Source: an uncultured Rhizobiaceae group bacterium (lineage in GTDB: Bacteria > Pseudomonadota > Alphaproteobacteria > Rhizobiales > Rhizobiaceae). From it: a DNA stretch of 64,000 bases. Under the pieces are notes generated by a model. That model was not told the origin of the DNA. It searched no databases and worked only from the letters and a program-made list of their open reading frames with translations. Within the stretch, counting starts at the first letter, position 1. Every line of letters begins with the position of its first letter. The translations under genes and the position numbers were made by a program. Location of the stretch: NCBI GenBank assembly GCA_947501445.1, contig CANMVS010000001.1, positions 310,001-374,000 on the forward strand. The letters run 5' to 3'. This document shows, piece after piece, positions 26,605 to 34,737 of the stretch.

Positions 26605-27033
26605 ATGTCATTGAAAAACCCTATCCTCCCACTTCGCATACTGTTGGCGCTCGTTGGAATCGGGATCATGTTTCTTGGCTTCAATGTCGGGTTTGGTGGC
26701 ATCAGGACACTGGGTTGGCAGGGTCCCACCGACTTTGTAGAAATTGTTGATTCAGCCGCTTTCAGAACTCAGGACAGTCACTTTCGTTTTCTGGGCGGTG
26801 TCTGGCTTGGCATAGGCATGGTCTTTCTCGCCGGCGCTGTCTGGCTGGCCAGATTGAGAACCGTATTGGTAATACTAACCGGCGTCATATTCATCGGTGG
26901 CATTGCAAGGGTGAGTGGACTTGATTTTCGAACTCTGCTGAGTTTTTCGGTTTTGCCATCACTGATTGCCGAACTCGCGCTGTTCCCCCTGCTGGGTTAC
27001 TGGATAGCAAAATCCGGCAGCCCCGCCAAATAG
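26605..27033 (+). CDS. DUF4345-type membrane protein
   Basis: This 142-residue protein has four hydrophobic helices (about residues 10-28, 62-82, 86-106, 112-134). The segment between helices 1 and 2 includes FRTQDSHFRFLGGVWLGIG, a hallmark of the DUF4345 family. The function of that family is unknown. Divergent from a TetR regulator that probably controls it. Ribosome site AGGCGG at about 26594. Confidence 0.75.
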   Translation: MSLKNPILPLRILLALVGIGIMFLGFNVGFGGIRTLGWQGPTDFVEIVDSAAFRTQDSHFRFLGGVWLGIGMVFLAGAVWLARLRTVLVILTGVIFIGGIARVSGLDFRTLLSFSVLPSLIAELALFPLLGYWIAKSGSPAK

Positions 27034-27092
27034 GGTTGTTCGGGCAAGAACAAAGGCCCCGGTCCGGTCACGTGTCAGTCTTCATGAAACAC

Positions 27093-27407
27093 TCAGGTTG
27101 ACAGTTTCAGGCCAAATATTCCTGCAACGATCATCGCTATGAACAGCAAACGCACAGCACTCACAGGGTCGCCAAAGAGCACGATACCCAAAATGACGGT
27201 GCCTATGATGCCAATGCCGGTCCATATCGCATAAGCGGTTCCAAGCGGCAAGGTTTGCAGGGCAATGCCCAATAACAACACACTCAGAACCATTGCCCCG
27301 GCTGTGCCAAGTGTGGGCCATAGAGCCCGGAAACCATCGCTATACTTGAGGCCAACAGCCCAGCCTATTTCGAGCAGGCCTGCTGCGATGAGAACTATCC
27401 AGGACAT
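27093..27407 (-). CDS. sugE: SMR-family guanidinium exporter (SugE/Gdx)
   Basis: This 104-residue protein is a four-helix small multidrug resistance protein. The essential proton/substrate Glu is Glu13 in AAGLLEIGWAVGLKYSDGF, and GTAYAIWTGIGIIGTVILGI is the SMR helix-3 signature. The GWAVGLKYSDGF stretch is typical of the SugE/Gdx subgroup, which exports guanidinium rather than quaternary ammonium drugs. A guanidine-II riboswitch directly upstream strongly supports this role. Ribosome site AGGAGA at 27413-27418. The symbol gdx is equally valid. Confidence 0.93.
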   Translation of the reverse strand: MSWIVLIAAGLLEIGWAVGLKYSDGFRALWPTLGTAGAMVLSVLLLGIALQTLPLGTAYAIWTGIGIIGTVILGIVLFGDPVSAVRLLFIAMIVAGIFGLKLST

Positions 27408-27426
27408 ATCCGTCTCCTGTTAAGGT

Positions 27427-27475
27427 GACGAGGTCGTCCTCATCTGAATTTAGGGAAAATAGTCCGGTCGTCCGG
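27427..27475 (-). ncRNA. Guanidine-II riboswitch (mini-ykkC)
   Basis: On the minus strand, two small hairpins each carry an ACGA tetraloop. The first (27464-27475) reads CCGG-ACGA-CCGG; the second (27427-27444) reads GATGAGG-ACGA-CCTCGTC, a 7-bp stem with one G-U pair. A linker of about 19 nt separates them. Two stem-loops with ACGR loops closed by GG/CC define the guanidine-II class, in which the loops kiss on binding guanidinium. The second hairpin ends 8 nt before the AGGAGA ribosome site of sugE, consistent with control of translation. Confidence 0.9.
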
Positions 27476-27565
27476 TGGCTGTTATATCTGAATTGATTGT
27501 GGCAATTTCAAGCAGAAAGCCGTTATATTTTTCCAATACAGTCGTGATCGGAGACACATACGGCA

Positions 27566-27907
27566 ATGTTGAAACAGGTTATCGTTGTTGACACATCTTT
27601 GAACATGCCTGTCGGCAAGCTGGCTGCGCAGGTGGCCCATGCTTCCATCGCCGCCTTTCTGGATTCAGATGAAACAATTCAATTGAGATGGAAAGATGCC
27701 GGTATGCCAAAAATTGTCCTGGCGACATCCGGTGAGCAAAATCTTATCGAACTTCTGCAGAATGCCAAAACAAAAGAGCTGCCCTGTGCACTCATTCGTG
27801 ACGCCGGTCGTACTGTATTAAAAAGCGGCACAGCCTCAGCCCTTGGAATCGGTCCGGCAGAAAACGACGAGATTGATCGGCTGACCTGCAGGCTCACACT
27901 TCTATAA
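27566..27907 (+). CDS. pth2: Peptidyl-tRNA hydrolase 2 (archaeal/eukaryotic type)
   Basis: This 113-residue protein matches the Pth2 fold: VIVVDTSLNMPVGKLAAQVAHASIAAFL at the N terminus (conserved Lys and catalytic-site His region), PKIVLATSGEQNLIELLQNAK in the middle, and a C-terminal GIGPAENDEIDRLTCRLTLL that parallels the usual G-P-x(6)-I-D-x-[IV]-T-G-x-L-x-L-L, with Cys in place of Gly. It would free peptide from stalled peptidyl-tRNA. Bacteria usually rely on Pth1, so this is a less common accessory enzyme. ATG 27566; it shares the 158-bp intergenic region with the divergent sugE riboswitch. No operon partner. Confidence 0.85.
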   Translation: MLKQVIVVDTSLNMPVGKLAAQVAHASIAAFLDSDETIQLRWKDAGMPKIVLATSGEQNLIELLQNAKTKELPCALIRDAGRTVLKSGTASALGIGPAENDEIDRLTCRLTLL

Positions 27908-28062
27908 AGCCGGTGAAGAAAGGTGCTGCCGGATCGGCCGAGGCCAATGACGCCAGCCGCAGCCAAAACTGATACAATTGATACAAGTTCCGTAGAATTG
28001 GAAACCTGCCCGATACAATGCCACACTAGGTTAGCGCGTAGATCAGAAAGAAAGACCGGAAA

Positions 28063-30765
28063 ATGGCAACAGGTGAGCAAGCGAGTGCACCGGTACACGC
28101 GGATGCCGCAGGGATAATCGGCAATCGGGCCATGGAAACGGGATTTGCAACCTTCGACACTGATGGCAATCTGGTCGAAATCAACACGACCATGGCCGGG
28201 CGACGCCATTTCGCCGACGCATCGCCGGCAAAAATAGTGTTACCGCAAATATTGGAACGCTTTGAAAGCATTAATGAGCAATGCGCGCCTTTTGAACCGG
28301 CATTTATAGCCGATGTCATTCGGTTCTGGGGAGAACCAGGCACATCCATTGAAGTAAAATTAAAGAAATACGGCTGGCGTCTGCTCACCAATATCATTCG
28401 ATCCGATGGCGGTATTACCTATCTGAGTACAGATATTTCGGCGTTGCGAGCAAGGGAAAAAGCAGGTCCATCCACTCCGCATCTTGTTGAGAATACAGCA
28501 ATTCCTGATGCCGATAAAATGCGCGCGCACGCCATGTTGCACGACGCAATCCAATCGCTTGATGAGGGTATCGCCCTTTGGGACAAGGATTTCCGGCTGG
28601 TGACGTGCAACAGGGCCTATGCGGATTATACAGGCGTGCCGATGGAGCACTATGTTCCGGGTGTCTTCTATGATGATATGGCACATATCTCCGCTACAGG
28701 CGGTACCTTTGTGGCGGCTATTGGTCATGAAGAGGATTTTGCTGCTGCTATCATCAACATGCGACATGCCTATGCGGACGGTATGGAAGCCGAAATGACG
28801 GACGGTCGCTGGGTTGTTGGTGCCTGTCACCGTACCGAACTTGGCAGTGTCTTGTATATTTTGTCGGATATAACTGAACGCAAACAAGCCCAGCACAAGA
28901 TCATGCGTACCCTGGACGACACTTTGCAATCGGTATCAGAAGGGTTTTCCCTCTGGGATGAGCAGGGAAGACTGGTCACCTGCAATCAGGCCTACCGCGA
29001 CGTTCTGCTGGATCAGGCTGATCTTCTGCAGCCAGGTGTCAGATTTGAAGATATGACCCGTACTGTGATGGACACCGGACTGTTCAAAACACCCAAAGGC
29101 AAATCGGTTCGATGGGTATTGGATGCCCTCAAGGAAAATCACGGCTTCATGAAAGATCTGGAAATAGAGCGGGCAGACGGAGCCATCCTGCTTGCGTCAT
29201 TCCTGCCGACTGAGTTGGGGCGTTTTGTCCACACCAGTCGCGACATTACGGCGGAGCGGCGTGCCGCAGAGGCCGAGCGGGACGCCGATATGTTGCTACG
29301 CAAAATTGTCGATGCGTGCCCCGTCAACTTTATGGTGTCGCGTGTCCATGACGGCAAGGTGATTTATTGCCCTCCCCCTTCCCGCGAACGGTTTGGTGAC
29401 ATTAAGTCCACACGCTCGTTCTTCCTCGACCCACAGCACCGGGTGGATTATCTGGATGCTCTGCTGCCGACCGGCGAGTTGAACGATTACCCGGTTCGTT
29501 TCCGTCGCTCGGATGGTTCAATCCTGCACGGACTGACATCGGCCCGTGTTACGGACTACAAGGGAGAGGATGTAATCGTCTCTGCAACCAGAGACATTTC
29601 AGAGCAACTGGCCATGCAGGCGGAGCTGGAAAAACAAAAGGAAATTGCCCACCAGAACGAAAAGATGTCGGCGCTGGGGGAATTGCTTGCCGGCGTTGCT
29701 CACGAGTTGAACAACCCTTTGTCCATCGTTGTCGGATACGCGCAGATGATGCAGGAAAAGGTGACAGACCCGACACTTCGGCGCCGGGTTGATCGCATCC
29801 ATGGTGCTGCGCAGCGATGTGCAAAAATCGTCAAAACATTCCTTGCGATGGCGCGCCAAAGACCCGCACGCATTGAGCAGTGTTCACTCAATGAGATTGT
29901 GGAGATTGCCTGGGATGTTGCTGGATATGGCTTGCGAACGAACGGCGTTGCCATAGACATGAACCTGCAGGAAAATCTGCCCCCGATCGCAGTTGATGCA
30001 GACCAGATGGCGCAGGTTTTCACCAACCTGCTTGTCAACGCTGAACAGGCGCTGGAGGGACGTGACAAAGACGCCCACCTGACAATTATCACCGGGGCTG
30101 ATGCCAATGGAAAAACTGTGTTTGTGCGCTTCAAGGATAACGGAAAAGGCATGAGCGCCGACATCAAGGCACGTATATTTGAACCATTTTTTACCACCAA
30201 GGATGTTGGAACCGGCACGGGCGTCGGCCTTGCATTTTGCCATCGCATTGTCACCGCACACGCCGGGCTTCTGGCGGTTAAATCCAAACCGAACAGAGGC
30301 GCAACATTTACAATACGTTTGCCTGTGGCAAAGGACCTTGGACCCACAGCACCAGACCTTCCACACTGCCCGGGCGCACACGCGGGCACAACCATACTGG
30401 TCGTAGATGATGAGGTGGGTATCACCCAGTTGCTCAATGAGATGCTGAGTGAAGAAGGATTTGTTGTAGAAACCGTCAACAATGCGTTACACGCGCTGGA
30501 ACGTATGAAAGAACGCCAGTTTGATGTGGTGCTCAGTGATATGAAAATGCCGGGAATGGACGGCCAGGCTTTCCTCAAACAATTAACCCTGCTCTATCCG
30601 GAAATGACAAAACGGTTTGCCTTCCTGACCGGTGATACGATGAGCCCGCAGGTATCGCAGTTCCTGTCGCAATGCGGCTTGCCCTATTTGGAAAAACCCG
30701 TTGCAACCGCCGATCTGCTGACGCTTATTTCCCAGTTGGCAACGCCAGGAGATCCATATCCATGA
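28063..30765 (+). CDS. Hybrid sensor histidine kinase with multiple PAS domains
   Basis: This 900-residue cytoplasmic kinase has no membrane segment. I count four PAS/PAS-7-like domains at about residues 17-130, 155-275, 280-395 and 400-520 (repeated signatures GIALWDKDFRLVTCN and GFSLWDEQGRLVTCN). HisKA follows with AHELNNPLSIVVGYAQMM, phospho-acceptor His547. The HATPase domain (about 630-765) has NLLVNAEQAL, DNGKGM and GTGTGVGLAFC. A C-terminal receiver (about 777-895) has VVDDE and phospho-acceptor Asp826 in SDMKMPGMDG. There is no Hpt domain. ATG 28063; its stop overlaps the start of the response regulator gene (ATGA). The signal is unknown and is sensed in the cytoplasm. Confidence 0.9.
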   Translation: MATGEQASAPVHADAAGIIGNRAMETGFATFDTDGNLVEINTTMAGRRHFADASPAKIVLPQILERFESINEQCAPFEPAFIADVIRFWGEPGTSIEVKLKKYGWRLLTNIIRSDGGITYLSTDISALRAREKAGPSTPHLVENTAIPDADKMRAHAMLHDAIQSLDEGIALWDKDFRLVTCNRAYADYTGVPMEHYVPGVFYDDMAHISATGGTFVAAIGHEEDFAAAIINMRHAYADGMEAEMTDGRWVVGACHRTELGSVLYILSDITERKQAQHKIMRTLDDTLQSVSEGFSLWDEQGRLVTCNQAYRDVLLDQADLLQPGVRFEDMTRTVMDTGLFKTPKGKSVRWVLDALKENHGFMKDLEIERADGAILLASFLPTELGRFVHTSRDITAERRAAEAERDADMLLRKIVDACPVNFMVSRVHDGKVIYCPPPSRERFGDIKSTRSFFLDPQHRVDYLDALLPTGELNDYPVRFRRSDGSILHGLTSARVTDYKGEDVIVSATRDISEQLAMQAELEKQKEIAHQNEKMSALGELLAGVAHELNNPLSIVVGYAQMMQEKVTDPTLRRRVDRIHGAAQRCAKIVKTFLAMARQRPARIEQCSLNEIVEIAWDVAGYGLRTNGVAIDMNLQENLPPIAVDADQMAQVFTNLLVNAEQALEGRDKDAHLTIITGADANGKTVFVRFKDNGKGMSADIKARIFEPFFTTKDVGTGTGVGLAFCHRIVTAHAGLLAVKSKPNRGATFTIRLPVAKDLGPTAPDLPHCPGAHAGTTILVVDDEVGITQLLNEMLSEEGFVVETVNNALHALERMKERQFDVVLSDMKMPGMDGQAFLKQLTLLYPEMTKRFAFLTGDTMSPQVSQFLSQCGLPYLEKPVATADLLTLISQLATPGDPYP

Positions 30766-31484
30766 TGAACGTTGCTGAAAAAACCATACTCGTTTGTGAT
30801 GATGAGCCACAGTTGCGTGAAATGGTGTGTGAATATCTGGAGGAGCGCGGATTTCAGACTGAGGGCGCCGCCCATGCCGGTGAAATGCACGCGCTGCTGG
30901 AAAAACGCACATTCGACCTCATCATACTGGATGTCACAATGCCTGGTGAGGATGGCCTGAGCGCCCTGCGCACGATACGCACCCAATTTGATTTGCCCGT
31001 TCTCATGCTGACAGCTGCTGCCGAGGTCATTGATCGCATTATCGGCCTTGAGATGGGTGCAGACGATTATCTTGGCAAACCGGTTGATCTGCGCGAATTG
31101 GAGGCAAGGGTAAAGGCCGCGCTGCGTCGTGCTCCAGGCATTGTGAAAGCACAGGCCACCCAAAGATCAATAACCGGTCGAATGCCCTTTGGTCCCTGCC
31201 TGCTCGATATTGATGGTGCGCGGCTGTTTGATCCGGATGGACAGGAAATTGCCATAACCGCCATGGAATTCAGCCTGCTCAAGGTCTTTGCGCAAAACTG
31301 CGGCCGCGTTCTCAGCCGTGATCAGTTGCTTGACCAGGCACATGACAGATCGTGGGAGCCATTTGATCGTTCCATTGATCTGCGCATCTCCCGCCTGCGC
31401 CGCAAAATCGAGCCTCACGCATCCAAACCAGACGTCATTCGCACCGTGCGCGGAGTGGGTTACATTTTTGGGCAGGTGGATTAA
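30762..31484 (+). CDS. OmpR-family response regulator
   Basis: This 240-residue transcription factor has a receiver domain (residues 8-125; acidic pair Asp13-Asp14, phospho-acceptor Asp57 in LDVTMPGEDG, Thr in MLTAAAE, Lys in YLGKPVD) and a winged-helix output domain (about 140-237; ITAMEFSLLKVFAQNCGRVLSRDQLL, ending RTVRGVGYIFG). I chose ATG 30762, which overlaps the kinase stop by 4 bases, with GGAG upstream. It is the cognate partner of the kinase. Four GAAAC direct repeats at 31520-31557, between this gene and the autotransporter, are candidate sites. Confidence 0.92.
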   Translation: MMNVAEKTILVCDDEPQLREMVCEYLEERGFQTEGAAHAGEMHALLEKRTFDLIILDVTMPGEDGLSALRTIRTQFDLPVLMLTAAAEVIDRIIGLEMGADDYLGKPVDLRELEARVKAALRRAPGIVKAQATQRSITGRMPFGPCLLDIDGARLFDPDGQEIAITAMEFSLLKVFAQNCGRVLSRDQLLDQAHDRSWEPFDRSIDLRISRLRRKIEPHASKPDVIRTVRGVGYIFGQVD

Positions 31485-31519
31485 CCACGTTCTGCCTGAA
31501 GCACCATAAATGTCGTACT

Positions 31520-31557
31520 GAAACAATTGAAACATAGCCGGAAACACAACTGAAACG
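31520..31557. promoter_or_regulatory. Four GAAAC direct repeats ahead of the autotransporter gene
   Basis: GAAAC occurs at 31520, 31529, 31541 and 31552, that is at 9, 12 and 11-bp steps on one strand, 54-91 bp before the autotransporter start. Direct repeats at about one helical turn are what tandemly bound OmpR/PhoB-type regulators recognise. The upstream regulator (30762) is the obvious candidate. Inference from pattern and position. Confidence 0.45.
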
Positions 31558-31610
31558 TTGCCCCTTCATCAATGTCTTCAACGAGATAGCTGACATTGAC
31601 GAGGGAAAAT

Positions 31611-34565
31611 ATGGCCAATCTTTCAAAACCGGCACGATATCTGGTACGTGGCGGCCGGATTACCAGATACAGAGGAATTGTGGGCGGTTGTGCGCCCTTT
31701 GCGATGGCGGCCGTGGCATTGGGTGCAGGCATGGCGGTGCCTGGTTTCTCTCCGGCCAATGCTGCCGATGAGTGCGGGATCATCGCTGATGGCGAAACGG
31801 CCCATTGTGACCAGTCAGGCAACCCCTATGCAGATGGCATTGCCTACAGCGGCAGCGGCATTACGGTCGACCTCGATGGTACCGACGTCATCGTTGATAC
31901 AACGCCGTCTGGAAACATCGGTGTCGCTGTAAGCGTATCAGGCGAAGATGGTGCCAGAATCAACGCCAGTGAACAGGTCAGCATCACCACCATCGCCAAT
32001 GATGCCCACGGCATCTATGCCGATTCCGACGGAAACAATGGCAATATATCCGTCGACACAGATGCGGTCATCAACACAGCAGGTGTGGGCGCAATGGGCG
32101 TGCGTGTATTCCATGCCGAACAGGGAGATGTGAGCATACAATCGGCGGGTTCAATCACAACGACCGGCGCGAGCAGCGGTGCTATCAGGGTTGATAAGGA
32201 TGGCGGCATGGGGCTTGTCTATGTCTCTTCGTCCAGCCTCATCTCAACGCTTGAAGATAACAGCATCGGGATCAGTGCCAACCACAATGCAACCGGTAAT
32301 ATTATCCTGAGGTCATCTGGTAACGTGAGCACCATGGGAAACGTTGCGCATGGACTTGGCGCGTCACATACGGGTGATGGTTCAATCAACATCAACGCCC
32401 AGGCCTCAATCACCACATCTGGAGATACAGCATCTGGCATCAGGGCCGGACATGAAGGCAACGGCGCCATTTTAATCACCAATCTGGCCAATATTACCAC
32501 AAATGGAACCAACGCTCATGGTATCTCAGCCGTCCGCTCCAATGATGGTGAATTGGAGATCAATACCTTCGGAGATATTGACGCAAATGGTGCGAATTCA
32601 CATGGAATTCGGCTCACAAACAGCGGGAACGACCTGGCGAAGATCAACGTCCTGAGCGGAACGGTCACAGGAGGCACAGGTCTCAGCGCTGGCATTTTGC
32701 TGAACAGCGATGGTGGGACCCGTGTAGAGATTGCCGCGGGTGCGACCGTTGACGGAACTGACGGGGCAGCGGCCATCTGGTCTGTCGGTGGCCCATCTGT
32801 CATCCTTTCCGAAGGTACCCTATTACACGGAATTGATACCACCGATGCGGGAGACAATGAGGATCGACTTGGTTTTTTGACCGGCAGTGTGTCAACCGGT
32901 GACATGCGAACCGGTGCAGGCGACGACCAGTTCTTCATAGTGGATGATGCTGATATAACCGGTGTAACGCTCTTTGACGCAGGCGACGGTAGAGACCTGA
33001 TGTTCCTTAACGGTCACACGGGCGACATCTTTGGCAGCGACATCAACAATTTCGAAGCCATCCTCCTGGAAAATAGTCAAATTACACTTGCTGATGGCCT
33101 GATTGATCTCAACTATCTGCCTGACGGGGGCCTGGTGCTGCAGGACAACAGCCTGCTGGATGTTGGCGATGGCCTGTTAATGTCGGGCAATCTTGCCGTC
33201 GACGACACCTCGCGCATCAAGGCATTCGGCGGCGGCAGTGGCGATTACACTATTGTCCATAGCGTCTACAACCATGGTATCATCGACATGCAGGATGGTC
33301 TGGCTGGCGACATATTGTCAGTGGGCGGAAACCTGATTGGCGGCGGATTGATCAAGCTTGACGCCGACTACGGTAATAGTCAGGCCGACACACTGGTTGT
33401 GCTGGGCGATGTTACAGACGGTCCAATGTCACTTCATTTTCAAAACACCACGATCGGTGATGTTTCGTTGAATGATGTCCTGGTGGCCCAGATCGATGGC
33501 GCAGTCAATCCTGATGGATTTGTATTGTCTGGCCCCGCGATTGCAGGAGCCTACAATTTTGATCTCAATCAGGTCGGTCAGGACTGGTTTCTGCAGGTGG
33601 CAGGATTTGCGCCGACCGCACCGCTTTATGAGGGCTATCCGCAAACGCTTCTGGCGATGAATAATCTGCCTACGATGGTACAGCGCCGTGGCAACACAAC
33701 GCCCACAGGCAATCTCAATAACTCGAATGGCCTCCGGGGAAATGCCATTATTACCCGAATTGAAACCAGCCATACGAAATTTGCACCGTCATCTTCGACC
33801 ACCGGCAGCGATTTCGATCAGAACCAATGGAAACTTCATGCAGGGCTGGAAGGGCAGCTCACCGAAAATCAATACGGCCGCATGCTGGCGGGTGTAACGG
33901 CAATTGTGGGGCACGGATCAAGTACCATTCATTCAAGTTCTGGAAATGGTGAAATTTCGACAACAACCTATGGTGTCGCAGCAACTGCTACATGGTTTGG
34001 TCAAAATGGCTTCTACCTGGATGGACAGGCCCGGTTGAACTGGTATTCATCAGATCTTTCTGGAACATCCATAGGGACATTTGTCAAAAACAACGACGCC
34101 TTTGGATACGCAATATCCCTCGAGGCAGGCAAACGTTTCGCCGTCTCAAAATACTGGACCCTGACACCGCAGGCCCAATTGATCTACAGCTCGGTTGATT
34201 TTGACAGTTTCACCGATGTGTATGGTTCCACGGTTACGCTGGACAACGGAGATAGCCTTCGTGGCAGGCTCGGCCTTTCCGCCAGCCGCGATCTAGACGT
34301 GGACGGATCCGGAAACAGCAGGAACATTTACGCCATCGCCAATTTACTTTACGCCTTTCAGCAGGGCACGCAGGTCGATGTATCCGGCGCAAAACTCATC
34401 AGCGATGCGGAAAAATGGGGCGGCGAGATTGGATTTGGCGGCGCCCATGCATGGGCAGGTGGCAAATATTCGTTACATGGCGAAATCACCGGTCGCACGA
34501 GCCTCAGTGACTTTGGAAGCGCCTATCAGATTGGTGGAACTGCCGGTTTCAAAGTCAAGTTCTGA
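31611..34565 (+). CDS. Autotransporter adhesin-like protein (type Va secretion)
   Basis: This 984-residue protein has a long N-terminal leader (basic residues, then FAMAAVALGAGMAVPGFSPANAAD), a passenger of about residues 50-700 and a C-terminal beta-barrel (about 735-984) ending in F (FKVKF). The first part of the passenger contains eight imperfect repeats whose conserved glycine falls at residues 134, 163, 190, 220, 248, 276, 304 and 332, a 28-residue period with the pattern [AS][HS]G-[IL]; this fits a beta-helix. A second passenger region is Asp/Gly-rich. Start at ATG 31611 with GAGGG at 31601; a TTG at 31596 is also in frame. Probably controlled by the upstream two-component pair. Confidence 0.88.
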   Translation: MANLSKPARYLVRGGRITRYRGIVGGCAPFAMAAVALGAGMAVPGFSPANAADECGIIADGETAHCDQSGNPYADGIAYSGSGITVDLDGTDVIVDTTPSGNIGVAVSVSGEDGARINASEQVSITTIANDAHGIYADSDGNNGNISVDTDAVINTAGVGAMGVRVFHAEQGDVSIQSAGSITTTGASSGAIRVDKDGGMGLVYVSSSSLISTLEDNSIGISANHNATGNIILRSSGNVSTMGNVAHGLGASHTGDGSININAQASITTSGDTASGIRAGHEGNGAILITNLANITTNGTNAHGISAVRSNDGELEINTFGDIDANGANSHGIRLTNSGNDLAKINVLSGTVTGGTGLSAGILLNSDGGTRVEIAAGATVDGTDGAAAIWSVGGPSVILSEGTLLHGIDTTDAGDNEDRLGFLTGSVSTGDMRTGAGDDQFFIVDDADITGVTLFDAGDGRDLMFLNGHTGDIFGSDINNFEAILLENSQITLADGLIDLNYLPDGGLVLQDNSLLDVGDGLLMSGNLAVDDTSRIKAFGGGSGDYTIVHSVYNHGIIDMQDGLAGDILSVGGNLIGGGLIKLDADYGNSQADTLVVLGDVTDGPMSLHFQNTTIGDVSLNDVLVAQIDGAVNPDGFVLSGPAIAGAYNFDLNQVGQDWFLQVAGFAPTAPLYEGYPQTLLAMNNLPTMVQRRGNTTPTGNLNNSNGLRGNAIITRIETSHTKFAPSSSTTGSDFDQNQWKLHAGLEGQLTENQYGRMLAGVTAIVGHGSSTIHSSSGNGEISTTTYGVAATATWFGQNGFYLDGQARLNWYSSDLSGTSIGTFVKNNDAFGYAISLEAGKRFAVSKYWTLTPQAQLIYSSVDFDSFTDVYGSTVTLDNGDSLRGRLGLSASRDLDVDGSGNSRNIYAIANLLYAFQQGTQVDVSGAKLISDAEKWGGEIGFGGAHAWAGGKYSLHGEITGRTSLSDFGSAYQIGGTAGFKVKF

Positions 34566-34570
34566 CGTTC

Positions 34571-34653
34571 AGAGCGTTTCACGTTTTGTCAGAAACGGGA
34601 CAACGGTGTCGGCTTTTATTTTGCTGATGCATTCAGGCGGGGCAAGGCTGAAT
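34571..34653 (+). repeat. Intergenic repeat, copy B (3' hairpin degraded)
   Basis: This copy starts 6 bp after the autotransporter stop. The 5' hairpin (cgtttc/gaaacg) and the block acaacggtgtcggc are well conserved with copies C and D. The 3' hairpin has decayed: attcagg is followed by cggggcaaggctgaat, which pairs only weakly. It lies in the convergent junction with the ABC ATPase gene. Confidence 0.8.
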
Positions 34654-34737
34654 TTAAGTCTTCTGCCCCACATAAATATGCATTTTCAATATGATACGGC
34701 ACTTTCCTGTGATGCTGATTCAATACAGGTAAATACA

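Noticed and set aside
26601-26610. TGACATGTCA palindrome at the start of the DUF4345 gene
   Set aside because: A 10-bp palindrome over the start codon could be an operator, but it is short and unsupported by a second copy; mentioned only under the regulator.
29700-30578. Minus-strand open frame of 292 codons within the kinase gene
   Set aside because: Ser/Ala/Arg-rich antisense shadow of the kinase core; no ribosome site.
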